A stretch of 64,000 bases of DNA from Helicobacter marmotae. Lineage in GTDB: Bacteria > Campylobacterota > Campylobacteria > Campylobacterales > Helicobacteraceae. Positions 1 through 8,249 of this stretch are shown piece by piece (position 1 is the stretch's first letter; the number at the start of each line of letters is the position of its first letter). The position numbers were made by a program, and so were the translations under genes. The DNA lies in NCBI RefSeq assembly GCF_003364255.1, contig NZ_NXLR01000002.1:62001-126000 (forward strand). The letters run 5' to 3'. Below the pieces are notes generated by a model, which saw only the letters and a list, made by a program, of their open reading frames with translations, was not told the DNA's origin and ran no database searches.

Positions 1-1
1 A

Positions 2-520
2 AATGCGACCTTAAGCCTTAAGAATTCAGATTTGCAAAATGCCATTAAGATTCAGCAGACTTTAAATAGCGTGTTTTCAGACGCCGTTGCGCTCGCTGTC
101 GATGCACGCACGATTAAACTTACTAAGCCAGAGCATTTAAGTATGGTGGAATTTTTGGCATTAGTAGAAGAAGTAGAGATAGATTATTCACATAAAGAGC
201 GCATCGTTATTGATGAACGATCAGGCACGATTATCGCGGGAGTGGGGATTGTAGTAGAGCCTGTGGTGATTACTCATGGGGATATTACTATTAAAATCTC
301 TGATCAGGCATTAGAAGATAAAGATGCCCTATTGCTTGAAGATGGGGCGGTATTAAGCAAAGCCCAAGGCACTATTTCTAGTACTAATGGCACAAAACCC
401 ACGGTTTCAAATGTTGTCAAAGCATTGCAAAAAATGGGTGCGAGCCCACGTAATGTGATTTCAATCCTTGAGAGTATGAAAAAATCAGGGGCGTTGCGTG
501 CAGAAATTGAAGTGATGTAG
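2..520 (+). CDS. flgI: Flagellar P-ring protein FlgI, C-terminal part (5' end outside window)
   Basis: FlgI forms the periplasmic P ring around the flagellar rod. The reading frame is open from base 2, so the gene begins before the window and only about 172 C-terminal codons are present. The visible part matches the FlgI C-terminus: the segment AIKIQQTLNSVF, then a stretch with GTIIAGVGIVVEPVVITHGDIT, and an end containing VVKALQKMGASPRNVISILE. An internal ATG at base 32 is not the true start. It is followed after 29 bp by the FlgJ-like gene and then flgS, the same order as HP0246–HP0245–HP0244 in H. pylori. Confidence 0.93.
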   Translation, partial: NATLSLKNSDLQNAIKIQQTLNSVFSDAVALAVDARTIKLTKPEHLSMVEFLALVEEVEIDYSHKERIVIDERSGTIIAGVGIVVEPVVITHGDITIKISDQALEDKDALLLEDGAVLSKAQGTISSTNGTKPTVSNVVKALQKMGASPRNVISILESMKKSGALRAEIEVM

Positions 521-549
521 ATACTTAAGATTCCATCAAAGGAGAAGTA

Positions 550-888
550 ATGCGTATTGATAATTCTATGGCGATTATGAACTATAACAAAGCCTTAAAT
601 GAGGGGCATTTAGCAAAAGAAGATAAAGCCCTAAGAGAGCAGACAGATAATTTTGAATCTATTTTGCTTAAATTTATGCTTGAGAATGCTATTAAAAATG
701 ACAATCCGCTCTATCCTAAAGAGCCTGGCAGCGATATATACCATTCTATGTATATTGACCAATTAAGCCAAGAGCTAAGCGGGAGCTTTGGCTATAGTGA
801 GCTTTTATTTAACTTCCTTAAAGAGCAAGAAAGGGAGGGCAAAGCCACATCAAGCAAGTTTGCAAGTAAAAATCCGTATGGAAAATAG
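550..888 (+). CDS. FlgJ-like rod-binding protein without muramidase domain
   Basis: This 112-residue protein resembles the N-terminal rod-binding domain of FlgJ, as in H. pylori HP0245. The visible signature is [15 protein letters not shown] followed by a short loop and [14 protein letters not shown], where FlgJ has its rod-scaffolding helices. The peptidoglycan-hydrolase domain of enterobacterial FlgJ is absent, as is usual in epsilonproteobacteria. A ribosome-binding site (AGGAG) lies just before the ATG. Its end overlaps the likely flgS start, which suggests translational coupling within a flagellar operon. A role in rod assembly is inferred from the family and position. Confidence 0.8.
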   Translation: MRIDNSMAIMNYNKALNEGHLAKEDKALREQTDNFESILLKFMLENAIKNDNPLYPKEPGSDIYHSMYIDQLSQELSGSFGYSELLFNFLKEQEREGKATSSKFASKNPYGK

Positions 889-1930
889 CCTTATTAACCC
901 TGAGATTCTAAAACATCTTAGCAGCAGTGATAAGAGTGTTTTATTAGAATCTCTCGCTACATTAATACAAAGCACCTATGGCACAGAAGAGGAATTTAAA
1001 AGGCTACAGAATGAATTTAATAGCCTAAAGGCACTCTATGAGTGGGTGCTAGAGCTGCTCCCGCAGGCTATTTGTGTGTTGGAATCTGATGGAAGTGTTT
1101 TTTATCAAAATGCCGCTTCAAGGGAGATTGCAGATATATTTGAGGGGGTTGGGCATTTATGCGAGGGTGAGAGAGAAGTAGCTTATGGGGATCAGTTCTA
1201 TCTCTTGCAAGTGAATACCAAAAATGACAAAAAGCTTATAAGTGCTACCAATATTACTAATCAAAAACGTCAAGAGCGCCTTGCTTCTATGGGGCAAATC
1301 TCTGCACATCTTGCCCATGAGATTCGTAATCCTATAGGCTCTATCTCACTGCTTACCTCTACACTTTTGAAACGAACTCAAGTAGAAGCCAAACCGCTTG
1401 TGATAGAGATTAAAAAGGCTATATGGCGTGTAGAGCGGCTGATTAATACGACTTTACTTTGGGCAAAGGGCGTAAAGGCAAATCGTGCGTTATATGCTTT
1501 GAGTGATTTTGAAAATGAGCTTAGCCAAAGTGTGGGGTATTATACATATTCTAAGCCTATTGATTTTATCTTTGAGTTAGAGAAGCATAGGGATTTAGCA
1601 ATATTAGCAGATTTTGATTTATTAAATATTGTGCTGCAAAACTTCCTATCTAACGCCATTGACGCGATTGAAGAGGGGGAATGTGAGAGTGGAGTAGTGC
1701 ATGTGAGTTTTGTTGAAGAAGAAGATTTTTGGTGTTTTGTCTTTTATGATAATGGAGTTGGCATTATGGATAAAAATATGCTTTTTGAGCCATTTAAGAC
1801 AACCAAACTCAAAGGGAATGGCTTAGGCTTAGCGCTCTCTTGGCAAATTATCCAAGCACATAATGGTGTTATCTTGCTTGAAGATGAGAGGGAGCATAAA
1901 TCTTTTTATGTCAAAATTGCTAAAAGCTAA
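878..1930 (+). CDS. flgS: Sensor histidine kinase FlgS of the sigma-54 flagellar cascade
   Basis: FlgS is a cytoplasmic histidine kinase that phosphorylates the sigma-54 activator FlgR to switch on middle flagellar genes. No transmembrane segment is seen. A PAS-like N-terminal region is followed by the H box ([12 protein letters not shown]), the N box ([13 protein letters not shown]), the G1 box (DNGVGI) and the G2 box (GNGLGLAL). The frame is open further upstream to 788, but the ATG at 878 gives a 350-residue protein that overlaps the preceding gene by 11 bp, whereas the upstream start would cover far more of it. The flanking flgI and FlgJ-like genes strongly support the assignment. Confidence 0.9.
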   Translation: MENSLINPEILKHLSSSDKSVLLESLATLIQSTYGTEEEFKRLQNEFNSLKALYEWVLELLPQAICVLESDGSVFYQNAASREIADIFEGVGHLCEGEREVAYGDQFYLLQVNTKNDKKLISATNITNQKRQERLASMGQISAHLAHEIRNPIGSISLLTSTLLKRTQVEAKPLVIEIKKAIWRVERLINTTLLWAKGVKANRALYALSDFENELSQSVGYYTYSKPIDFIFELEKHRDLAILADFDLLNIVLQNFLSNAIDAIEEGECESGVVHVSFVEEEDFWCFVFYDNGVGIMDKNMLFEPFKTTKLKGNGLGLALSWQIIQAHNGVILLEDEREHKSFYVKIAKS

Positions 1931-1972
1931 AAGCGTGCTGTTATAATATAGCAGCTTATGCAAGGAGAGGAA

Positions 1973-3277
1973 ATGCGGATTACAAAGATAAAGCCTGCAA
2001 GGAGTTTTGAACTTGAGCTTGATTGTATAGCTACGGATAAATCTATTTCACATAGGAGTGCGATTTTTGCACTTTTGGCAAAAGCCCCGTGTAAGGTGGA
2101 GGGGTATCTTATGGGTGAGGATACACTCCATACCTTAGACATTGCACGTGCCTTAGGGCTTAAGGTAGAAGAAGAGGGCAAGGCTTTTATTTTTACCCCT
2201 CCTCAATTAATCAAAGAGCCTCATAGCATACTTGATTGTGGGAATGCAGGCACGGCTATGCGTTTGTTTGCGGGGTTATTAAGTGGCGTGAATGGGCATT
2301 TTGTGCTAAGTGGGGATAAGTATTTAAATGAGCGCCCTATGAGTCGTATTACTACGCCATTAAATAATATTGGGGCTTGTATTAGCGGTAGAGAGGGTAA
2401 TGCCTACGCGCCTTTAAGTATCAAAGGAGCAAGGCTAGAATCTTTTGATTACACAAGTAAGATTGCTTCAGCACAAGTCAAAAGTGCGATGATACTTGCT
2501 GGCTTGCATTCACGGGGTCGCTCGCGATTTTATGAGCCCTTTTTAAGCCGTAATCATACAGAAAATATGCTCCAAGCTATGGGTGTAAAAATGCAGACTA
2601 AAGTGTATGAAAATGGCGGATATGAAGTAGTTTTTGATTCCTTAGAGCAAGCCTTAGAGCCTTTTAGTCTCAAAATCCCAGCTGATCCCTCAAGTGCATT
2701 TTATTTTGCCCTTGCTGCTTGTGTGCTCCGCTCTAGAGTGAAGTTAAAAAATGTACTTTTAAATAAAACGCGCATTGAGGCATTTGAGGTTTTGCAAAGA
2801 ATGGGCGCAGAAGTTACATACCATAGGTATGATTGTGCATATGAGGAAATAGGCGATATTGAAGTGTTAGGCAAGGCTTTAAAGGGCATAAAGATAGAGC
2901 ATGCACTAGCATGGCTTATTGATGAAATACCCGCCCTTAGCATTTGCTTTGCCATAGCAGAGGGAGTATCTTCTGTGCGTAATGCCAAGGAGCTGCGCGT
3001 TAAAGAGAGTGATAGAATCCACGCCATTATTACCAATTTGCGCGCTATGGGTATTGAATGCGAGGAGTTTGAAGATGGCTTTAGCGTGTATGGAGGGGAG
3101 TTAAAAAGCGCTAAGGTAGATTCTTTTGGCGATCATCGTATCGCTATGAGTTTTGCCATAGCACTTCTTGCATGTGGTGGTGAAGTAAGAGATAGTGCTT
3201 GTATTGATGTGTCTTTTCCTCAATTTTTGAAGCATTTATCGCATATTACATCTGTGGAGAATGTTTATGAAAGTTAG
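1973..3277 (+). CDS. aroA: 3-phosphoshikimate 1-carboxyvinyltransferase (EPSP synthase)
   Basis: This enzyme condenses shikimate-3-phosphate with phosphoenolpyruvate in the shikimate pathway. The family signatures are visible: the N-terminal DKSISHRSAIFALLA, the LDCGNAGTAMRL motif, and RVKESDRIHAI near the C-terminus. The protein is 434 residues, normal for the family. An in-frame ATG at 1958 exists, but AAGGAGAGG lies between it and the ATG at 1973, so the latter is chosen. The end overlaps ispH. The order aroA–ispH–rpsA is that of HP0401–HP0399. Confidence 0.95.
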   Translation: MRITKIKPARSFELELDCIATDKSISHRSAIFALLAKAPCKVEGYLMGEDTLHTLDIARALGLKVEEEGKAFIFTPPQLIKEPHSILDCGNAGTAMRLFAGLLSGVNGHFVLSGDKYLNERPMSRITTPLNNIGACISGREGNAYAPLSIKGARLESFDYTSKIASAQVKSAMILAGLHSRGRSRFYEPFLSRNHTENMLQAMGVKMQTKVYENGGYEVVFDSLEQALEPFSLKIPADPSSAFYFALAACVLRSRVKLKNVLLNKTRIEAFEVLQRMGAEVTYHRYDCAYEEIGDIEVLGKALKGIKIEHALAWLIDEIPALSICFAIAEGVSSVRNAKELRVKESDRIHAIITNLRAMGIECEEFEDGFSVYGGELKSAKVDSFGDHRIAMSFAIALLACGGEVRDSACIDVSFPQFLKHLSHITSVENVYES

Positions 3278-4088
3278 ATTAGCGCAAAAATATGGCTTTT
3301 GCTTTGGCGTGAAGAGGGCTATTGCTATTGCCGAGAATAATGCCCATGCTACGACTTTTGGTCCATTAATTCATAATTCAAGGGAGATAGAACGCTTACA
3401 GCGGGATTTTGATGTGAGTTTGAGCGAGAGCCTAGAGCAAGCCCAGAGCTCAAATAAGGTCATTGTGCGCACGCATGGCATTACTAAAGAAGATTTGCAA
3501 ACCCTTAAAACGCGCGGGATTAAGATTATTGATGCGACTTGTCCTTTTGTAACAAAACCTCAAAATATAGTCGAGCAAATGTCTAAAGAGGGCTATCAGA
3601 TTATTATTTTTGGTGATAGTAATCACCCAGAAGTCAAGGGAGTAGCAAGCTATGGTGAAAATGTAGTGATTGTAGGCAATGTGAGTGAGGCTATGGATTA
3701 TAAATTTAAAAAGAAAGTCGCTGTAGTCTCCCAAACAACCAAACAACCAGAGCAGTTTGGCAAGCTTGTGGGCTTGCTCGCTTCAAAGGTCAATGAATTG
3801 CGTGTATTTAATACCATTTGTAATGCGACATTTGAGAATCAAAGGGCGGTGTTTGAGCTGAGTAAAGAGGTGGATATAATGATTATTGTAGGGGGGAAGA
3901 ATTCCTCCAATACCAAGCAGCTCCTTAAAATTGCCCAAGATCATTGTGTGGATAGCTATTTGGTTGAAGACCAAGATGAGCTAGAAGAGCAGTGGTTTAT
4001 GGGGAAAACAATATGTGGTCTTGCAGCGGGGGCTTCTACACCAGATTGGATTATCCAAAGTGTGCATAAAAGGATTGAGCAAATTTAG
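3267..4088 (+). CDS. ispH: 4-hydroxy-3-methylbut-2-enyl diphosphate reductase (LytB/IspH)
   Basis: IspH is the [4Fe-4S] enzyme that performs the last step of the MEP isoprenoid pathway. The three cluster cysteines are seen in KYGFCFGVKRAI, DATCPFV and TICNATFENQ. Conserved GASTPDWIIQ stands near the C-terminus. The protein is 273 residues from the ATG at 3267, which has GGAG seven bases upstream; an in-frame ATG at 3261 is too close to that site. The 5' end overlaps the end of aroA, so the two are probably cotranscribed. Confidence 0.95.
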   Translation: MKVRLAQKYGFCFGVKRAIAIAENNAHATTFGPLIHNSREIERLQRDFDVSLSESLEQAQSSNKVIVRTHGITKEDLQTLKTRGIKIIDATCPFVTKPQNIVEQMSKEGYQIIIFGDSNHPEVKGVASYGENVVIVGNVSEAMDYKFKKKVAVVSQTTKQPEQFGKLVGLLASKVNELRVFNTICNATFENQRAVFELSKEVDIMIIVGGKNSSNTKQLLKIAQDHCVDSYLVEDQDELEEQWFMGKTICGLAAGASTPDWIIQSVHKRIEQI

Positions 4089-4182
4089 CATTTGTTGAGG
4101 GAGGATTCTTAAGGTATGGTATAAGGTTTGCTTTGATAGAATATATTAAGTATTTTAATTTCACACATAAAGGGCGCTTAAG

Positions 4183-5838
4183 ATGTTAGTAAATTTGGAA
4201 CATGATGACTTTGTCAGCGAGGAAGAAGATTTTGAGAGTTTGTTGGAGCAGAATGAGAAACAGACTATCCACGGGGCGATACAGGTAGGCGAGATTGTAG
4301 AGATTGATAATGAATATGCAATGGTAGCCATTGCCGGAGAAAAGTGTGAAGCAAGACTGAAAATTTCTGAAATTACTGACCAAAACGGCAAGTTGCTCTT
4401 TAATAAAAATGACAAGATTGAAGTTTTTGTATCACCCGGTCGCAATGGACCGCATGCTTCATATACAAAGGCACAAAAAAGTAAAAAGATTGTTGAGAAA
4501 ATCGCACAACTCGCAGATGATTATAAAGACAAAATTATCGAGGCAAAAGTTATCAAAAAAAATAAAGGCGGCTATATCTTAGAATATGATGGTGTAGATG
4601 TGTTTATGCCACGTAGAGATTCTGCTATCCGCGAAGATGATAAGGCAATGAATAAAGTCTATAAGGTTGCCATTACTCACATTGATAAAGAGAAAAATTC
4701 CATTATCGTATCTCGTAAAAGGTTTTTTGAACTTGATGACAAACATCGCAAGGAGCTCAGTGCAAAATTACTTGAAAATGATGGCGCACACAAGGGCATT
4801 ATAAAGAAAATTGCTCCATTTGGGATTTTTGTAGATGTATGTGGGGTAGAGGGGCTTGTGCATTATACTGAGCTTAGCCACAAAGGACCTATTAATCCTG
4901 AAAAGCATTTCCGCGAAAATGATGAGGTAATGGTTAAAGTGCTTGAATATGATGAAAAAAAGCGCAGACTTTCTCTCTCTATGAAAGCACTTGGCGATGA
5001 TCCATGGAAAGAAATAGAAAAAGAGCTTGAAGTGGGCTATGCTATCAAGGTGAGTGTGAGTAATATCGAGCCCTATGGGGTATTTGTAGATTTGGGTAAT
5101 GATATTGAAGGGTTTTTGCATATATCTGAGATTTCATGGGATAAAAATATCAAGCACCCCTCAAGTTATCTTAGCATAGGGCAGGAGATTGATGTTGAAA
5201 TTATTGAAATTGACACACAGAATAAAAAATTGCGCGTTTCGCTTAAGAAGCTCCTTGATAAGCCATTTATAAAATTTAGCAAAACACATCAAGTAGGCTC
5301 TGTGATTAAGGGGAAAGTCGCTACTTTAACGGATTTTGGGGCATTTGTAGATTTAGGCGGTGTTGATGGGCTTTTGCATAATGAAGATGCCTCTTGGGGC
5401 AAGAATGTTAAATGCAAAGATACCATGCAAGTGGGAGATGAAATTGAAGTAAAAATTATTAAAATAGATAAAGAGAATGAAAGAATCTCCCTCTCTCATA
5501 AAGTCTTTACGGATTCTCCAGCAAAGGAATTTGGCAAAACGCATAAGATTGATGATGTCGTGCATGGCGAGGTGCTCGATATTAAGGATTTTGGCGTGTT
5601 TATTAAAGTTGATGGTATGGAAGCCCTTATTCGCAATGAAGACATTTACCCGCTAAAAAAAGAAGACATCAAAGTAGGCGAGAATATCGAGTGTGTAATA
5701 GCTCATATTGATGAAGAAAATAATCGCGTGCGAGCTTCTGTGAAGAGATTAGAGAGACAAAAAGAAAAAGAAACGCTTAAGGCTATCAATTTTGAAGAAA
5801 AGATGACACTAGGCGATAAGTTAAAGAATCGCCTATAG
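4183..5838 (+). CDS. rpsA: 30S ribosomal protein S1
   Basis: S1 binds mRNA and helps its loading on the 30S subunit. The 551-residue sequence contains a series of S1 RNA-binding repeats, recognisable by recurring GxFVDxxGVxGLxHxxE motifs (for example FGIFVDVCGVEGLVHYTELS, YGVFVDLGNDIEGFLHISE and FGAFVDLGGVDGLLH), each ending with a KRRLSLS-like strand. The length is close to that of E. coli S1. It follows ispH and precedes an HP0398-like gene, as in H. pylori. A 94-bp AT-rich gap upstream (4089–4182) probably carries its own promoter. Confidence 0.95.
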   Translation: MLVNLEHDDFVSEEEDFESLLEQNEKQTIHGAIQVGEIVEIDNEYAMVAIAGEKCEARLKISEITDQNGKLLFNKNDKIEVFVSPGRNGPHASYTKAQKSKKIVEKIAQLADDYKDKIIEAKVIKKNKGGYILEYDGVDVFMPRRDSAIREDDKAMNKVYKVAITHIDKEKNSIIVSRKRFFELDDKHRKELSAKLLENDGAHKGIIKKIAPFGIFVDVCGVEGLVHYTELSHKGPINPEKHFRENDEVMVKVLEYDEKKRRLSLSMKALGDDPWKEIEKELEVGYAIKVSVSNIEPYGVFVDLGNDIEGFLHISEISWDKNIKHPSSYLSIGQEIDVEIIEIDTQNKKLRVSLKKLLDKPFIKFSKTHQVGSVIKGKVATLTDFGAFVDLGGVDGLLHNEDASWGKNVKCKDTMQVGDEIEVKIIKIDKENERISLSHKVFTDSPAKEFGKTHKIDDVVHGEVLDIKDFGVFIKVDGMEALIRNEDIYPLKKEDIKVGENIECVIAHIDEENNRVRASVKRLERQKEKETLKAINFEEKMTLGDKLKNRL

Positions 5839-5854
5839 GAGAATGTAGGAAATA

Positions 5855-6319
5855 ATGAAAAAGCTCACATTCCTTGCAGGGCTTTTGGTCGTTATAGGCG
5901 GGGGGATTTATGGTGTTATCTATCTTGATAGAATCTCTACTTCCCCTCCATTTTATGCCCAGCCTATGGAGCTTCCTCAAGTGGGTGGGGCATTAGCCTA
6001 TAGAGATGAACATTGGTTTGAATTATTGCCTAATAATGATGAGATCCCTTATGCTTATCCTGCTACGGAATTAAGCGTTCGCTTTGATTTTGCTTCAGAA
6101 GATTCTAAACATATCGCTCCATCAGCCATCAGTATTGATGGGCTTGATGAATATAAATTTGCTTGTCTCAAGCAGGTTTTGGCTCAAAATCGCATAGAAT
6201 CTGCATATTATAAATCAGGTGAGACGCTAAAACTTATGGTGTTTGTTGATAATGAAGTGCTATATAAAAAACTATTAGAGGATTTGCAATACTACCGCTT
6301 AGAATATAGTGTGCAATAA
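5855..6319 (+). CDS. Conserved small membrane-anchored protein (HP0398-like)
   Basis: This 154-residue protein has one hydrophobic segment near residues 4–24 (LTFLAGLLVVIGGGIYGVIY), suggesting a signal anchor with the rest outside the cytoplasm. I do not recognise a characterised domain. It lies between rpsA and serA, the place of HP0398 in H. pylori, which supports its being a real conserved gene. It starts 16 bp after the rpsA stop behind AGGAAATA. No function can be given from sequence. Confidence 0.75.
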   Translation: MKKLTFLAGLLVVIGGGIYGVIYLDRISTSPPFYAQPMELPQVGGALAYRDEHWFELLPNNDEIPYAYPATELSVRFDFASEDSKHIAPSAISIDGLDEYKFACLKQVLAQNRIESAYYKSGETLKLMVFVDNEVLYKKLLEDLQYYRLEYSVQ

Positions 6320-6339
6320 ACTACAAAAAGGAGTAGAGT

Positions 6340-7920
6340 ATGAAATATAAAGTCATTGTTTGTGACCATATCCACCAAAGTGGGCTTGATTTGCTCAATG
6401 CCCAAAGTGATATTCAAATGGAGAATCTTGCTAGCCTGCCTAAAGATGAATTATTAAAAAAAATCACCAATGCTGATGTGGTAATTACAAGGAGCTCGAC
6501 TGATGTTGATGAGCATTTTCTAGCAAGCTCAGGGCAGATTAGAGCTGTAGTGCGCGCGGGTGTGGGCGTTGATAATGTCGATATTGATGGTTGCTCACGT
6601 AAGGGTGTTGTGGTAATGAATGTGCCAACGGCTAATACGATAGCTGCAGTGGAGCTTACAATGGCTCATCTTATTAATGCCCTAAGGAATTTCCCCGGAG
6701 CCAATGCCCAGCTTAAAAATGAGCGTAAATGGAAACGTGAGGATTGGTATGGCGTGGAATTAAAGGGTAAAAAGCTAGGGATTATTGGCTTTGGGAATAT
6801 CGGCTCTCGTGTGGGCATTCGTGCTAAAGCCTTTGAAATGGAAGTACTCGCTTATGATCCTTATATTTTGCCATCTAAAGCTACGGATTTAGGCATTGCT
6901 TACACAAAGAATTTTGATGATATTCTCTCATGCGATATTATCACAATCCATACGCCTAAAAATGCTCAAACAAAAGATATGATTAAAGCAAGTGAATTTG
7001 CTAAAATGAAAGATGGCGTGATACTCATTAATTGCGCAAGGGGCGGGCTCTATAATGAGGCGGATTTATACCAAGCGCTTAAAAATGGTAAAGTCAAATG
7101 GGCAGGGCTCGATGTGTTTAATAAAGAGCCGGCTATTGATAATGCCCTGCTTGATTTGCCTAATGTCTATGTAACGCCTCATATCGGTGCAAATACTTTA
7201 GAATCTCAAGAGAAAATCTCCATTCAAGCAGCGGAGGCAGCTATTGAAGCCGCTCGTGGCTCGAGCTACCCTAATGCCCTTAATCTCCCCGTGAAAGAAT
7301 CTGAACTCCCAAAAATGGTAAAACCTTATCTTGAGCTTATGCAAAAATTAGGTTTTTTGGCTGTGCAGGCAAATAAGGGGGTGATTACATCTATTCATAT
7401 ACAAGCTCAAGGTGAGATAAGTGCCTATATAGATTCTTTACAGACTTTTGGGCTTGTGGGGGCGCTTAATGCAAGCTTGGGTGATAAGATTAATTATGTC
7501 AATGCACCATTTATCGCTAAAGAGCGGGGTATTGATATAGAGATTTCTACCAAAGAGCAAAGTGATACCTATAAAAATCACATCTGTCTTACTCTAAATA
7601 CACAAAATGAGAGTATTGCTTTAAGCGGGACGGTGTTTGAGGATAAGCATTTGCGCCTTACTTCGATTAATCAATTTCAGTTTGATATTGAACCAAAGGG
7701 CAGTATGATACTTTTTAGAAATACTGATGTCCCCGGAGTAATTGGGCTTGTGGGTAGCATTTTAGGGAATCATAAAGTCAATATCGCAGACTTCCGCCTT
7801 GCAAGGCAGAATAAAGAGGCTATGGCAGTGATTATTGTAGATACTCAAGTGCCAGAACTCGCACTTAAACAGCTTGCAGAAATACCAGCCTGCTTGAGCG
7901 TTACAATGCTTAATCTCTAA
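6340..7920 (+). CDS. serA: D-3-phosphoglycerate dehydrogenase
   Basis: SerA oxidises 3-phosphoglycerate to 3-phosphohydroxypyruvate, the first step of serine synthesis. The substrate-domain motif RAGVGVDN is at residues 72–79, the NAD-binding GxGxxG motif (GFGNIG) at 150–155, the ARGGLYNE loop follows, and the catalytic histidine lies in PHIGANT. An intervening (ASB) domain is followed by a C-terminal ACT domain beginning near MILFRNTDVPGVIG, the usual serine-sensing module. The 526-residue length is typical of the long form. It starts after AAAGGAG and follows the HP0398-like gene as in H. pylori. Confidence 0.95.
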   Translation: MKYKVIVCDHIHQSGLDLLNAQSDIQMENLASLPKDELLKKITNADVVITRSSTDVDEHFLASSGQIRAVVRAGVGVDNVDIDGCSRKGVVVMNVPTANTIAAVELTMAHLINALRNFPGANAQLKNERKWKREDWYGVELKGKKLGIIGFGNIGSRVGIRAKAFEMEVLAYDPYILPSKATDLGIAYTKNFDDILSCDIITIHTPKNAQTKDMIKASEFAKMKDGVILINCARGGLYNEADLYQALKNGKVKWAGLDVFNKEPAIDNALLDLPNVYVTPHIGANTLESQEKISIQAAEAAIEAARGSSYPNALNLPVKESELPKMVKPYLELMQKLGFLAVQANKGVITSIHIQAQGEISAYIDSLQTFGLVGALNASLGDKINYVNAPFIAKERGIDIEISTKEQSDTYKNHICLTLNTQNESIALSGTVFEDKHLRLTSINQFQFDIEPKGSMILFRNTDVPGVIGLVGSILGNHKVNIADFRLARQNKEAMAVIIVDTQVPELALKQLAEIPACLSVTMLNL

Positions 7921-7934
7921 GAATCTAAAACATT

Positions 7935-8213
7935 ATGCCAGCTAAGCTTAAGCCTTTTAGGGCTTATCTTGTGTTTGAAAACTCTTTTAGTGCCTTTGGA
8001 GCGCAGAGGGTTTTAAGCTCTCCTTTATTGGGGGAATTTGATTTTAAATGCCAACTTGTGCCAACCCCTAAGGAGTATAGTAATAATTGCACTCTTGCTT
8101 TGTATATAGAGGGAGGATGGGGGCTTTGTGCAGAGCGTGAGAGAGAATTTAAAGACTTGCTTATTATGCTATTAGCACAAAAGCACATTAAGCACGATAT
8201 AATGCAACTCTAG
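7935..8213 (+). CDS. DUF3343 family protein (putative Se/S carrier-like)
   Basis: This 92-residue protein has the DUF3343 pattern: a first strand YLVFENSFSAFGAQRVL, then LVPTPKEYSNNCTLALYIE, matching the family's VPxPxxxSxxCGxAL core with one cysteine. Family members are often found near sulfur or selenium carrier genes, but the biochemical role is unknown. It follows serA by 14 bp with no strong ribosome-binding site, so it may be the last gene of that operon. Confidence 0.65.
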   Translation: MPAKLKPFRAYLVFENSFSAFGAQRVLSSPLLGEFDFKCQLVPTPKEYSNNCTLALYIEGGWGLCAEREREFKDLLIMLLAQKHIKHDIMQL

Positions 8214-8249
8214 CTTTTACACATAAATAAGCATACCAAAGGACATATA

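Noticed and set aside
788-877. Upstream extension of flgS
   Set aside because: It would overlap the FlgJ-like gene by about 100 bp and adds residues that read as out-of-frame translation of that gene.
3892-3897. G6 runs in ispH, ddl, uvrA and other housekeeping genes as phase switches
   Set aside because: Runs of six are short and common in this sequence; the genes are essential or core and intact.
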